Assembly (NCBI GenBank): GCA_902801625.1
Contig: CADCJI010000004.1
Span: 1-64,000, forward strand
DNA length: 64,000 nucleotides
From: an uncultured Bacteroidia bacterium
GTDB taxonomy: Bacteria > Bacteroidota > Bacteroidia > Bacteroidales > F082
Direction of reading: 5' to 3'
The notes under the pieces were generated by a model, which worked only from the letters and a program-made list of their open reading frames with translations, did not search any database and had not been told where the DNA came from. The position numbers and the translations under genes were made by a program. This document shows positions 19,269 to 28,400 of this stretch, one piece after another. Within the stretch, counting starts at the first letter, position 1, and every line of letters starts with the position of its first letter.

Positions 19269-20336
19269 ATGGGTGCTTATGTAATCAGGAAGTTGCTATA
19301 CGGTATCGCGGTGCTTTGGGGCGTTGCAACGCTGGTGTTTTTCCTGTTCAACATCCTGCCCGGCGACCCTGCACAAATGATGCTCGGCCAACGTGCCGAT
19401 GAAGCCTCGGTGAATGCCATCCGCGAGGAGCTCGGCATGAACCAAAGCCTAGGCAAACAATATGTCGACTACCTCAATGACCTTGTTCCGATTTCGTTCT
19501 ACGATGTTTCAAAAGGCACTCAAAAGCTTGACAAGATTGGAAACTATGCCAAATTGGCGACCATAGGTGCAACGGCTATTGTGCTGAAAGGACCTTATCT
19601 GCGGATGTCGTACCAAAGCAAGCGCAAGGTCTCCGACATCTTGGGCGAAGCCTTCCCAAATACCTTGTTGTTGGCGGCGGTGTCCATCTCCATCGCCATG
19701 GTTTTGGGCTTGATTATCGGCATTTTAGCAGCTGTTATCAACACCAAGTTCCTCAATAAGTTGACGCTGTTCATCACCACCATAGGCATGTCGTTGCCCT
19801 CGTTCTTTGCCGCCATCTTGATGGCATGGATCTTCGGCTTTTTACTTGAGCACTATACGGGCTTGAGCATGACAGGTAGCCTCTACACTGTTGATGAATA
19901 CGGCAGGGGAGAGTTTCTCAGCTTGCGCAACCTCATTTTGCCTGCCTTGACTTTGGGCATGCGTCCTTTGGCCGTAGTGACCGAGTTGACGCGCACCTCC
20001 TTGCTGGAAGCCATGTCGATGGATTATGTGCGTACGGCGCGGGCCAAAGGCTTGAAGCCGTGGCGCGTCATCTGCGTCCATGCCTTGCGCAATGCCTTGA
20101 ACCCTGTGGTGACGGCCGTTTCAGGTTGGTTTGCATCGTTGTTGGCAGGTGCCGTTTTCGTAGAGTATGTCTTTGACTGGAAGGGGATCGGTGTGGTTGT
20201 GGTCGATGCGTTGGACAAATACGATTTCCCGGTCATTATGGGTGCGGTGCTTTTGATTGCGGTCATGCTGATTATTGTGAATATCGTGGTAGATATCATT
20301 TATGGGATCATTGATCCGAGGGTGAGAATCAGTTAG
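19269..20336 (+). CDS. ABC transporter permease, DppB/OppB type
   Basis: The protein is 355 aa. It has an N-terminal helix with the family start (YVIRKLLYGIAVLWGVATLV) and the NILPGDPAQMMLGQ motif. A periplasmic insert of about 100 residues follows, then five helices. The cytoplasmic EAA loop contains ELTRTSLLEAMSMDYVRTAR and AKGL, where the ATPase would dock. The family imports peptides or nickel, or acts in export as in some Bacteroidota. The partner permease (DppC type), the ATPases and the binding protein are not in this window. It starts 4 nt after the DoxX gene and probably shares its transcript. A tandem-repeat cluster follows directly. Confidence 0.85.
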   Translation: MGAYVIRKLLYGIAVLWGVATLVFFLFNILPGDPAQMMLGQRADEASVNAIREELGMNQSLGKQYVDYLNDLVPISFYDVSKGTQKLDKIGNYAKLATIGATAIVLKGPYLRMSYQSKRKVSDILGEAFPNTLLLAAVSISIAMVLGLIIGILAAVINTKFLNKLTLFITTIGMSLPSFFAAILMAWIFGFLLEHYTGLSMTGSLYTVDEYGRGEFLSLRNLILPALTLGMRPLAVVTELTRTSLLEAMSMDYVRTARAKGLKPWRVICVHALRNALNPVVTAVSGWFASLLAGAVFVEYVFDWKGIGVVVVDALDKYDFPVIMGAVLLIAVMLIIVNIVVDIIYGIIDPRVRIS

Positions 20337-20337
20337 C

Positions 20338-20382
20338 AGTTGTTCAGTTATTCAGTTGTTCAGTTATTCAGTTGTTCAGTTG
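20338..20382. repeat. Tandem octamer repeat AGTTGTTC/AGTTATTC
   Basis: Five alternating 8-nt units start 1 nt after the permease stop: AGTTGTTC, AGTTATTC, AGTTGTTC, AGTTATTC, AGTTGTTC, then a partial unit. The same pattern on the same strand occurs at 58130-58166. A further fragment lies at about 20421-20442. Confidence 0.8.
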
Positions 20383-20390
20383 TCGATTTG

Positions 20391-20416
20391 CGTCACTGCG
20401 AGGAGCGAAGCAGTCT
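20391..20416. repeat. REP-like element (CGTCACTGCGAGGAGCGAAG type)
   Basis: CGTCACTGCGAGGAGCGAAG, then CAGTCT, with CTGC/GCAG as the stem. It resembles the widespread CGTCATTGCGAGGAGCGAAG element and shares the GCGAAGC stretch with the repeat at 14741-14859. Confidence 0.6.
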
Positions 20417-20447
20417 AGTAAGCCAGTTATCAGTTGTTCAGTTGATA

Positions 20448-20492
20448 AATGGGAATTTTGAATTTTGAATCTTAAATTTTGAATCTTGAATA
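20448..20492. repeat. AT-rich repeat block (GAATTTTGAATCTT type)
   Basis: Several copies of TTTTGAAT and GAATCTT lie in tandem before and across the TTG start of the thioesterase. A related block in reverse orientation lies before eno at 49018-49062. Confidence 0.6.
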
Positions 20493-21253
20493 AAATAGGC
20501 ACATACGAATTCATAGCTGAACCCTTCCACTGCGACTTCTCTGGAAGGATGTTCCTGGGGCATTTGGGCAACCAGATGCTCAATGCCGCTGACTTCCATT
20601 CCACTGACCGAGGCTTTGGGATGAAATACTTGATGACCATACAACGCTCGTGGGTGCTGTCACGGTTAGTTATCGAGATGGAGGAGATGCCGGCGCAGTA
20701 CGAGCATTTTACGATTGAGACTTGGGTGGAAAGTGCCATGAGGTTCTTCACCAGTCGTAACTTCTGCGTGTCGGATGGCAAAAGGAAAATCTATGGTTAC
20801 GGTCGTTCCATTTGGGCCATGATTGACACGGAAACACGACAACCAACGGACATCTATTCCATCGACAACGGTGCGATTAAAGAATGGATTGTGGTTGACA
20901 AACCTTGTCCGGTTGAGAAAGGCGGTCGCGTGAAAATGGATCACAATGTCGAATTGGTGAAGACACTGGACACCTGCTATAACGACATCGATATCAATGG
21001 ACATGTCAATTCGATAAAATACATCGAACATGTGCTGGATTTGTGGGACATCGCTTGGTATCGTGAGCATCGGCTGAAGCGTTTCGAAATTGCTTATGTC
21101 GCCGAGGCACACCAAGGCGACCAATTGAGTTTTTATCTTGAGCAAACTGCTGAGAATGAGTTTTATATCCGTTTGACGAAGACCGCTACTGGAAACAATG
21201 AAACCGTTGAGATTTGTCGTTGCAAAGTGGTTTTCGCCGACATGAACGAATAA
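20486..21253 (+). CDS. Acyl-ACP thioesterase
   Basis: The protein is 255 aa from a TTG. An in-frame stop at 20480-20482 and the conserved N-terminus (IGTYEFIAEPFHCDFSGRMF) leave TTG 20486 as the only start that keeps the family's opening strand; the next ATG, at 20549, would cut it. It is a double hotdog-fold thioesterase: the first domain covers about 1-130 and includes RSWVLSRLVIEM, and the second carries the catalytic DINGHVNSIKYIEHVLD (Asp/Asn-His-Asn, about 170-187). It releases free fatty acids from acyl-carrier protein, which sets chain length in lipid synthesis. The start codon lies in an AT-rich repeat. Confidence 0.88.
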   Translation: MNKIGTYEFIAEPFHCDFSGRMFLGHLGNQMLNAADFHSTDRGFGMKYLMTIQRSWVLSRLVIEMEEMPAQYEHFTIETWVESAMRFFTSRNFCVSDGKRKIYGYGRSIWAMIDTETRQPTDIYSIDNGAIKEWIVVDKPCPVEKGGRVKMDHNVELVKTLDTCYNDIDINGHVNSIKYIEHVLDLWDIAWYREHRLKRFEIAYVAEAHQGDQLSFYLEQTAENEFYIRLTKTATGNNETVEICRCKVVFADMNE

Positions 21254-21254
21254 A

Positions 21255-22220
21255 ATGCCCATGAAGAAACCGCTATTTGTCATAGTACTGCTCTTCATGT
21301 TGCCCTTGACTACTAGGGCGCAGTTGATGGCATGCCGCGGCTTCGTCGAGGACTGCTATGACTTTTGGCTCTATCTTCCAGACAATTATAAGGAAGCGGA
21401 GGAGTTGCCGTTGGTAATGTTTTTGCACGGCAAAAGCTTGAGCGGTGATTCGTTGGAAATGGTGCTTCGCTATGGCTCCATCCATGCCCTGATGAAGGGG
21501 CGCGCCATCAATGCTATCGTGGTTGCGCCACAAGCGCAGCAAGCATGGGAGCCGCAAAGGGTGATGAAATTATACGACTGGCTTGATGACCACTATAAGG
21601 TGGATACGAACCGCTTCTATGTGCTTGGCATGAGCATGGGTGGTTACGGCGCTTTGGATGTCGCGACAGAATACCCCGACCGTGTGGCTGCCGCCATGGC
21701 GATGTGCGGCGGGGCATCAGGCAAAGAGCTGTGCAGCCTTTCCACCTTGCCGCTTTGGATTATCCATGGTACGGCCGATAATGCTGTGCCCGTGAGCTGT
21801 TCCGACCGCGTGGTCGACTCCATCCGCTCATGCGGCGACACTACCCGACTGATTTATGACCGCCTCGAAGGCGTGAACCATTCCCGTCTCGCACGCGTAT
21901 TCTATCTCAAGCAGACTTACGACTGGCTGTTTTCCCATTCTTTGAAGCAAAAAGGAAGACCCGTCAACAGATCCTATTCCATGTCGAATGACTTGCTGGA
22001 AGTGGCTCACGATGACATGGATGAGAAGTTTACCGTGAATATCGTTGAGGCAGTTTATCCTAGGCTCAGGGAGAAGAAGAAGTACTATGTTGTGAAGAAG
22101 GGGGACACTTTGGCCTCCATTGCGGTGGAGAACTATACCACTGTCTCCATCTTGTGCAAGCTCAATAAATTCAAGAAAACCACCAAATTGTGGAAGGGGC
22201 GAAGGGTGAGAGTGAAATAA
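21255..22220 (+). CDS. Secreted alpha/beta-hydrolase esterase with C-terminal LysM
   Basis: The protein is 321 aa. A signal peptide ends in TTRAQ. The alpha/beta-hydrolase domain (about 30-235) has FLHGK for the oxyanion region, the nucleophile Ser127 in GMSMGG, an Asp in IHGTADNAVPV, and a His in GVNHSRL, so the triad looks complete. A LysM domain (about 273-320: YYVVKKGDTLASIAVENYTT) closes the protein and should hold it to peptidoglycan. The pairing suggests a periplasmic esterase, possibly acting on acetylated wall or glycan. The phospholipase/feruloyl-esterase family gives no firm substrate. It starts 1 nt after the thioesterase stop, so the two are probably co-transcribed. Confidence 0.82.
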   Translation: MPMKKPLFVIVLLFMLPLTTRAQLMACRGFVEDCYDFWLYLPDNYKEAEELPLVMFLHGKSLSGDSLEMVLRYGSIHALMKGRAINAIVVAPQAQQAWEPQRVMKLYDWLDDHYKVDTNRFYVLGMSMGGYGALDVATEYPDRVAAAMAMCGGASGKELCSLSTLPLWIIHGTADNAVPVSCSDRVVDSIRSCGDTTRLIYDRLEGVNHSRLARVFYLKQTYDWLFSHSLKQKGRPVNRSYSMSNDLLEVAHDDMDEKFTVNIVEAVYPRLREKKKYYVVKKGDTLASIAVENYTTVSILCKLNKFKKTTKLWKGRRVRVK

Positions 22221-22222
22221 GA

Positions 22223-22981
22223 CTAGTTGATCATCCAAGACACACCGCAGCCCACGGAGTAATATTTGCCTAGGTTTTGAAGGTCGAAGTCACCTTCAAT
22301 ATCCAGTTGCACGCGTCGCGACACTAACCAAGTGAAGCCGATTTCGCTCATGTATTGGTTGCCTTCCACGGAGTTCAAATAGTTGTATGAATCCACAAAA
22401 GCGCCAAATTGGTCGTTGAAGTTGAAATAGAGGCACAACCCTAAAAAGGTGGTGGGCTTGGCCGACTCGCCGTCCCATTGTTCGCCAACATTATAGCATA
22501 TTCCAAACCAGTCGGTCACAAGATTCTCAAAAATCAGATACATTGATGGAGCGAGATGGGAGGGGAGTAAGTCTTTTGATCCAACATGAGGGGATTTCAC
22601 TTCGGCTAATAGACCTATGGATGGCAGGATGCCTGAACCTTCATAAACCTTCAGCTTTGTCCCGATGGTGAGTGGACTAAAACCGAAAGTGGGTTCCTTG
22701 GCATTGCCGTCGTTGTACATCATGAAATCGGTGCCAACGCGCAGCTCCATGTTTTCGAAGAGTCCGAAACGCAAGATGCTGTTGCTGAGTGTCAGTGTGC
22801 TGGCTCCTTCGGGTGTTTTTTCGAAGTCGAAGCCATGGTCCCAAATAAGTTTTTGGTAAGGTGTTACATCAGTACCCCAAGTATAACCTGGACGGTCTGA
22901 GACAACCGTGGGGAGTTCATCTTGGGCATAACATAAATTGAGGGGAAAAAGAAATAATAATAAAATGAGTGCTTTTTTCAT
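22223..22981 (-). CDS. Outer-membrane transporter-like beta-barrel (phenol MetA-pathway family)
   Basis: The protein is 252 aa. A signal peptide ends in LNLCYAQ. It has the family's opening VVSDRPGYTWGTDVTPYQKL (here with DFEKTPEG after the strand) and then regular amphipathic strands: LSNSILRFGLFENMELRVGT, FGFSPLTIGTKLKV, PSIGLLAEVKSP. It ends in a barrel-type strand (YYSVGCGVSWMIN). The family is named for a phenol meta-cleavage cluster, but in Bacteroidota it is simply an outer-membrane protein of unknown cargo. It is convergent with the esterase (2 nt between stops) and starts 13 nt after the upstream kinase-like gene, so it may share that transcript. Confidence 0.75.
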   Translation of the reverse strand: MKKALILLLFLFPLNLCYAQDELPTVVSDRPGYTWGTDVTPYQKLIWDHGFDFEKTPEGASTLTLSNSILRFGLFENMELRVGTDFMMYNDGNAKEPTFGFSPLTIGTKLKVYEGSGILPSIGLLAEVKSPHVGSKDLLPSHLAPSMYLIFENLVTDWFGICYNVGEQWDGESAKPTTFLGLCLYFNFNDQFGAFVDSYNYLNSVEGNQYMSEIGFTWLVSRRVQLDIEGDFDLQNLGKYYSVGCGVSWMIN

Positions 22982-22994
22982 AGATTATAGATTA

Positions 22995-23657
22995 CTAATT
23001 GTTTGATTTATAATTACTTAAATATAATGATATTTCTGCATCAATAACATATATGTCCCCATCTTTGTCTTTTAGCACATTTCGCGGAACGACATCCCAA
23101 ACGATAAATGAATCATTGTAATACTTACCATCATTATCACTTTTTGTGAAACCGATTGCTGACATATATGTATCAATTTCTATACTTGTAGCTGGTATTG
23201 CTTGTTTAATGAGGTCTTGCTGTAATATGGGCATTACACTTCGTCCATCATAGCCTGCGAAACCAACGAAGTAATAAAATGTTTCAGGAAAAATAGTGTT
23301 GTGAAGAACAATCTTGTCGAGAAGATTTGAAACACCTCCACTGTTCAAAAGGTTGTTTATTTTGAATATGATGTCGTTATTAATGAAAGTATAATTCTCG
23401 TTTCCGCTTGGCCCTGGCATTCCAATATTGAATGCTTCATCCATAGGAAGCCAAATGTCATTGTCTTTGGCATATTTCTCAACTATCCGTTGCTCAATCT
23501 CAAAATGGGTTACATTGCTTTTGCCATTTCGAGATTCCTCTTCATATAATTGACAGCGTCTACGGAGTTCATCGGCGATTTTCTTAATTCGGTGATTTTC
23601 CGCATCTTTCTCTCCACTGCTTCTTTGTGAAATTGATTCAGATAAGTCATATTTCAT
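22995..23657 (-). CDS. Kinase-like protein of the polyvalent-protein type
   Basis: The protein is 220 aa from the ATG at 23657. A TTG further upstream lies inside the -7 box and cannot be the start. The N-terminal 45 residues are charged and coil-forming. The rest matches the small Ser/Thr/Tyr kinase-like domain known from phage and plasmid polyvalent proteins. It has a GPSGNENY loop (82-89), a Lys in IIFKIN (99), the FVGFAGYDGRSVMPILQQ hinge (130-147), a catalytic-loop match D188-V-V-P-R-N193, and a metal site D206-A-E208 in place of DFG. Activity is untested. The gene is more AT-rich than its neighbours, which suggests transfer, but no phage or plasmid genes are next to it. Confidence 0.65.
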   Translation of the reverse strand: MKYDLSESISQRSSGEKDAENHRIKKIADELRRRCQLYEEESRNGKSNVTHFEIEQRIVEKYAKDNDIWLPMDEAFNIGMPGPSGNENYTFINNDIIFKINNLLNSGGVSNLLDKIVLHNTIFPETFYYFVGFAGYDGRSVMPILQQDLIKQAIPATSIEIDTYMSAIGFTKSDNDGKYYNDSFIVWDVVPRNVLKDKDGDIYVIDAEISLYLSNYKSNN

Positions 23658-23669
23658 CTTTTTTTTCTG

Positions 23670-23677
23670 CAAAAATA
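23670..23677 (-). promoter_or_regulatory. -7 box (TATTTTTG, minus) for the kinase-like gene
   Basis: A TAnnTTTG match followed by C on the minus strand lies 12 nt before the chosen ATG at 23657. It overlaps a TTG that could be mistaken for the start. Confidence 0.55.
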
Positions 23678-23748
23678 CACAATTTTATGAAAAGATGGTT
23701 TTGCTGCTAAAAAAACAAATAATATCATAATTGTTCTAAAATTATTCG

Positions 23749-23756
23749 TATTTTTG
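23749..23756 (+). promoter_or_regulatory. -7 box (TATTTTTG) for tpiA
   Basis: A TAnnTTTG match with a TTG 15 nt upstream. It is about 90 nt before the tpiA ATG, so the 5' leader would be longer than most here. Confidence 0.5.
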
Positions 23757-23846
23757 TAATTTAAATAGCGATAATTTGTCTGGAGTCACTAATTCCCAAG
23801 TTTCGCTTCGTTTAATTGAGTATTTAATCTTTAAATCTAAATAATT

Positions 23847-24626
23847 ATGAGAAGCAAAATCGTAGCCGGAAACTGGAAAATGAATCTCACATTCGATGAG
23901 GCACAAACCTTGGTCGATGACATCCTTGACCGCCTTGACGAAATGGATGACTTGAACTGCGAAGTCATCATCTGCCCGCCATTCCCTTATCTTGAACTGC
24001 TGACCGACTTTGAATTCGATGAACAGCGTTTCAACGTGGGCGCACAGAATTGTAGTGCCTACGACAAAGGCGCATATACAGGCGAAGTTTCGGCCAAGAT
24101 GCTGAAATCCATCGATGTGGACTACTGCATCGTGGGTCACAGCGAAAGAAGGAAATACTTTGGTGAGACCAACGAAATCCTTGCCGAGAAGATCAACCGC
24201 CTGATTGAGAATAATATGTCGCCCATTTATTGCGTGGGTGAGGTGCTGGAAGAGCGCGAAACAGGCCGCCATTTCGAGGTCGTCAAGGAACAACTGGAGA
24301 AAGGTCTGTTCCACTTGGACGGCGATGCCATCTACGATGCCATCATCGCCTACGAACCTGTTTGGGCTATCGGAACGGGCAAGACTGCCACGCCCGAGCA
24401 AGCACAAGAGATGCATGCCTACATCCGTTCGTTGATTAAGGAACACTATGATGAAGCCACGGCTGACGACATTCGCATCCTCTATGGTGGCAGCTGCAAT
24501 GCCAAGAATGCGACCGAGCTGTTCTCACAACCCGATGTCGACGGCGGCCTCATAGGCGGCGCTTCATTGAAGGCTGAGGACTTTGTCTCTATCTGCGACC
24601 AAGCCTCACATATCGGCGAAGAATGA
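23847..24626 (+). CDS. tpiA: Triosephosphate isomerase
   Basis: The protein is 259 aa, the family length. The active site is complete: Lys11 in GNWKMN, His98 in IVGHSERR, and Glu170 in AYEPVWAIGTGKTA, which also carries the flexible loop 6. The phosphate-binding ILYGGSCNAKN and GLIGGASL are present. It interconverts glyceraldehyde-3-phosphate and dihydroxyacetone phosphate in glycolysis. The last 4 nt overlap prmA (ATGA), so the two are translationally coupled. Confidence 0.96.
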   Translation: MRSKIVAGNWKMNLTFDEAQTLVDDILDRLDEMDDLNCEVIICPPFPYLELLTDFEFDEQRFNVGAQNCSAYDKGAYTGEVSAKMLKSIDVDYCIVGHSERRKYFGETNEILAEKINRLIENNMSPIYCVGEVLEERETGRHFEVVKEQLEKGLFHLDGDAIYDAIIAYEPVWAIGTGKTATPEQAQEMHAYIRSLIKEHYDEATADDIRILYGGSCNAKNATELFSQPDVDGGLIGGASLKAEDFVSICDQASHIGEE

Positions 24627-25450
24627 AGACGTTTGAATACACCTTTACAGCACCTGGCTCTGACATTCAGCATGATATGCTGGTGACTATGTTGGCCGAA
24701 ATAGGCTTCGACTCGTTTATGGACGAAGATCGATGCCTGAAAGCCTATTGCTCAGAAGATTGCCGTGATGATTTGGCTGTGGAAAACCTCTTGATGGAGC
24801 CGTCCTTCACAGACATCCGTCTGTTGAATGTGGAGGAAATGCCCGACAAGGACTGGAACGAACTGTGGGAGGCTTCCTACCAGCCCGTTGTGGTCAACAA
24901 ACGTTGTCGGGTGAGGGCGCCTTTCCATGAACCCGACCCAAGTTTTGAGTTCGACCTTGTCATTGAGCCCAAGATGTCGTTTGGCACGGCCAACCACGAG
25001 ACGACTGCCCAGATCATCCAACTGATGCTGGAAACCGATTTCAAAGGGAAAGAGGTGCTCGACATGGGCAGTGGCACAGCGGTATTGGCTATCCTAGCCA
25101 AAAAACTTGGCGCAGCTCGCACCGTGGCCATCGACAACGATGAGTGGGCCTATCGCAACGCCTTCACCAACTGCGAGTTGAACGGCATTTCCGACATCGA
25201 AATCGTGCTTGGCGATGCTTTGGCTATCCAAGGGCGATGTGATGTGGTGCTGGCCAATATCAACCGCAACATCCTTTTGCGCGATATGCATTATTATGTG
25301 GATGCCATGCGTGAGAATGCCCATATCTTCTTCAGTGGCTTCTACACGGAGGATTTGGACAGCATCAAGGTTGAGGCGGAACGTCTTGGTTTGCACTATT
25401 GCCGTCATCTGAGCCGCAACAACTGGGTGGCTGCTGAGTTTGTTAAGTAA
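24623..25450 (+). CDS. prmA: Ribosomal protein L11 methyltransferase
   Basis: The protein is 275 aa. The N-terminal part (about 1-110) is the L11-recognition region, and the Rossmann methyltransferase domain follows. The SAM-binding motif VLDMGSGTAVLAILAKKLGA, the acidic IDNDEWA and the motif VVLANINRNIL are clear. It methylates L11 on lysines and the N-terminus. Its ATG overlaps the tpiA stop. Confidence 0.9.
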   Translation: MKTFEYTFTAPGSDIQHDMLVTMLAEIGFDSFMDEDRCLKAYCSEDCRDDLAVENLLMEPSFTDIRLLNVEEMPDKDWNELWEASYQPVVVNKRCRVRAPFHEPDPSFEFDLVIEPKMSFGTANHETTAQIIQLMLETDFKGKEVLDMGSGTAVLAILAKKLGAARTVAIDNDEWAYRNAFTNCELNGISDIEIVLGDALAIQGRCDVVLANINRNILLRDMHYYVDAMRENAHIFFSGFYTEDLDSIKVEAERLGLHYCRHLSRNNWVAAEFVK

Positions 25451-25482
25451 TTGATAATTTACAATTTACAATTGATAATTTG
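25451..25482. repeat. AT-rich direct/inverted repeat (ATTGATAATTT)
   Basis: TTGATAATTT occurs twice around TACAATTTACAA. The block fills the whole gap between the prmA stop and the ATG at 25483. Confidence 0.6.
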
Positions 25483-28400
25483 ATGAAGAAAGGAATCTTG
25501 ATTGTTGTTTTTGCGCTTTTCGTGAGCGCTGTCCCATCGTTTGCTCAGGCCTTTTTTCCAACAGAAAAGAACGCTTTTTATGACAAGCTTTCGTCGTATT
25601 TGAACTCTTCCACTGCGAAACAGGATCGAGAAGATGCGACTGCCATCATGCAGTCATTCAAAGGGGTATGGGACAGCTACTACGACAATCAGGAGGCCGA
25701 AATGATCATGCGGCTTTGCGAACTCCTGCATGCCCGAACGGGTGGAAAGGCCTACACCAACATTTTCAATTACATTGAAGTAGTGCAAAAGATTCCTACT
25801 GCAGGACTGACCCACACGGATGTAAACAATTGGCTCTGCTTTACTGACGCCAAGACACAGAAGTCGTTGAACGGCGTGGACAAATACTTTGCCTCATGCC
25901 GTAGCATCTTTGTCGATAAAGTCCTGTCTGCCAAAGGCAACTCCCAATGGACACTCCGAGATGCACTATGGAGTTTCCCTTCAAAGGAGCAGTTCGAACT
26001 GAGCATCGACGGTACCTTGGCCTTGGTGTCGCAAAAGGATGAGTCGCTGCTGAAGAATACCAAAGGTGTGTATTACTTGGACGGCAACCGTTGGGAAGGG
26101 ACTGGAGGTAGCGCCGACTGGTCGCGCTTCAACATTCCTGCCGAAAAAGTCTATGTCACCTTGCCCGACTTCTACGAGCTCGACCTTAGCCGCTCGGAAT
26201 ATACCATTGACTCGGCCATTTTCCATGAACGCACGCATTTCCATCAAGATATCCTCTGTTGCTTTGAAGACAAGGTCTTCGTGAATATGCCCAACGAAAA
26301 AACGATGTTTCCACGAGTGAAATCGTATCGTTCCGATTATGCCATCTCCAACCTGATGCAAAACATCGACTTTGAAGGTGGCATCGGCATGATGGGCAAC
26401 CAAGTGGATGTGTTTGGAGGTGTTAGCAAAAAGGCAGTTTTCCATTTCCGTCAAGGAGGTAGGGAAGTCGTGAGGGTGCAAGCGCCACGCTTCCTCATGT
26501 CGATGGATGAGCTTCTGGTGTCGGACAACGTCGCCCTGCGTGTTTATTTGATGGACACGGTAGGAACAGAAATGGATTCCCTCTATCACAACGGCATTGG
26601 ATTCCGTTACGACAACAAGACTCGCAAGATGATGGCTTTCCGTTCCGAAAAGGACTTCGGCGACGGGCCTTTCCATGATTATTACCATGGTGTTGACATC
26701 TTCCTCGAGGCCATGTATTGGGACATCGATGGCAATCAGGTGGATTTCAGGAGAATGGAAGGCGTCAACCCGGTAAGCGAAGGCGATGTGGTGTCGGTGA
26801 ACTACTTCCGCCACGATGATTTCAAACGCTTGCAAGGTCTCGACAGTTCGCATCCCATGATACGTATCGAAAAGTTCCTGCAAGGCTTCGACAATGTGGA
26901 CCGGCAGGTGAAGTTTGCTGTTGGCGACTTGGCTTCTTATCTCGGCTATCCTATCGAGCAGGTCATTGCACTGATGCTCAAGCTACGAGCCGAGGGTTAT
27001 GTGGAGTATGATCCCGAAACGAAATGGGCAACAGCCTTGCCGCGTTTCTTCGATGTGGTAGACTCCTATCGTGAGACCATCGACTACGATGTCATTAAGT
27101 TGCACACGCTCACCACAAACCGTCAGCCAAATCTACGTCTCGACTTGACTACCAACGACTTACTAGTATATGGCATCACGAGCCAGATTGATGGTTTTGA
27201 AGGCTCAGCCATATCTTTAAGTGACCGCAAACGCGTGGTCATTGTTCCCGACTTGGGACGCATCACTTTCACGAAGCACCAGAATTTCAAGTTCTCCGGT
27301 GGCATCTTGGCGGGAATGTTCGAACTTTTCACCAAAGACAGCGAGTTTAATTACGAAGACTTCTCCATCAAAATGGAAAAGGTCGACTCCTTGCGTTTCT
27401 ATGCGCGTTATAACAACCATGTTATCCCGGTTGATGGCACCTTGGAGAAACTGAAGGGTCGTTTGGATATCGACCACGGCGACAACAAATCAAGCCGTTA
27501 TGAAACGCCAGCCTATCCTATCTTCCACAGCGAAGCCGAAGGCTTCAAGTTCTACAGGAAAATCAACGGTGGCGTGTTCCATCCCGGCAGCGTCGACTCA
27601 GTGATGACTGCCGAGGATCTTGACGGCAAGTTCTATTACAGTGTGTATCCCTTTGTTGTTGACAGCCTGAACGACCTCTCGATGAAAAAGGTGCGTTTTG
27701 ATGGCGAACTGGTCTCGGGTGGCATTATGCCCAACATTGAGCAGCCGCTAGTAGTAATGGAAGATTTCTCCTTGGGCTTTGTCCATCAGATAGGAGAGGA
27801 TGAAACAGCTTCTTATCCTTTGTATGGCGACCTGGGCCGATTCCACAACAAGGTCTTCCTATCGGGTAGCGGTTTCTTCGGCGAGGGAAAGCTCGATTAT
27901 CAGACTGCAGCGTTCAATTCCGACCAGTTCATGTTTTATTTGGACTCGGTCACCGCTATCACGAACCAGTTCAAGATGGTGCCACGCGAGGACGGCACGG
28001 GATTCCCTATGGCTTCGGCCGATGCACTTAAGCTGAAATGGGACATTCGCATTCCGGAATTGACCACTGAGACCTTTGACAAACCTATCTGTATGTATGG
28101 CGACACCTACTTCTCAGGCAAGACTGTGCTCTCGCCCGACGGTTATTCGGCTGACGGTAAGATGCGTTTTGGTCTGACGGAATTCGACTCCGACCATTTC
28201 GCCTTGGATTCCAGAACCTTCGTGGCCGATTCGGCTCAATTCCTGTTGTATTCTGCCGACACAACGAACATTGCTTTTGCGGCGACCAACTACCGAGCCA
28301 ATGTCGACTTCGACGCACAAAAAGTGAAATATGACTACCTCGACCAGACCAGTAACCTCGACTTCCCAATGAACCAATACATCTGTTCTTTGAAAGAAGC

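Noticed and set aside
20338..20382. Tandem octamers considered as a CRISPR array
   Set aside because: The units are 8 nt with no unique spacers and no cas genes nearby, so it is a simple tandem repeat.
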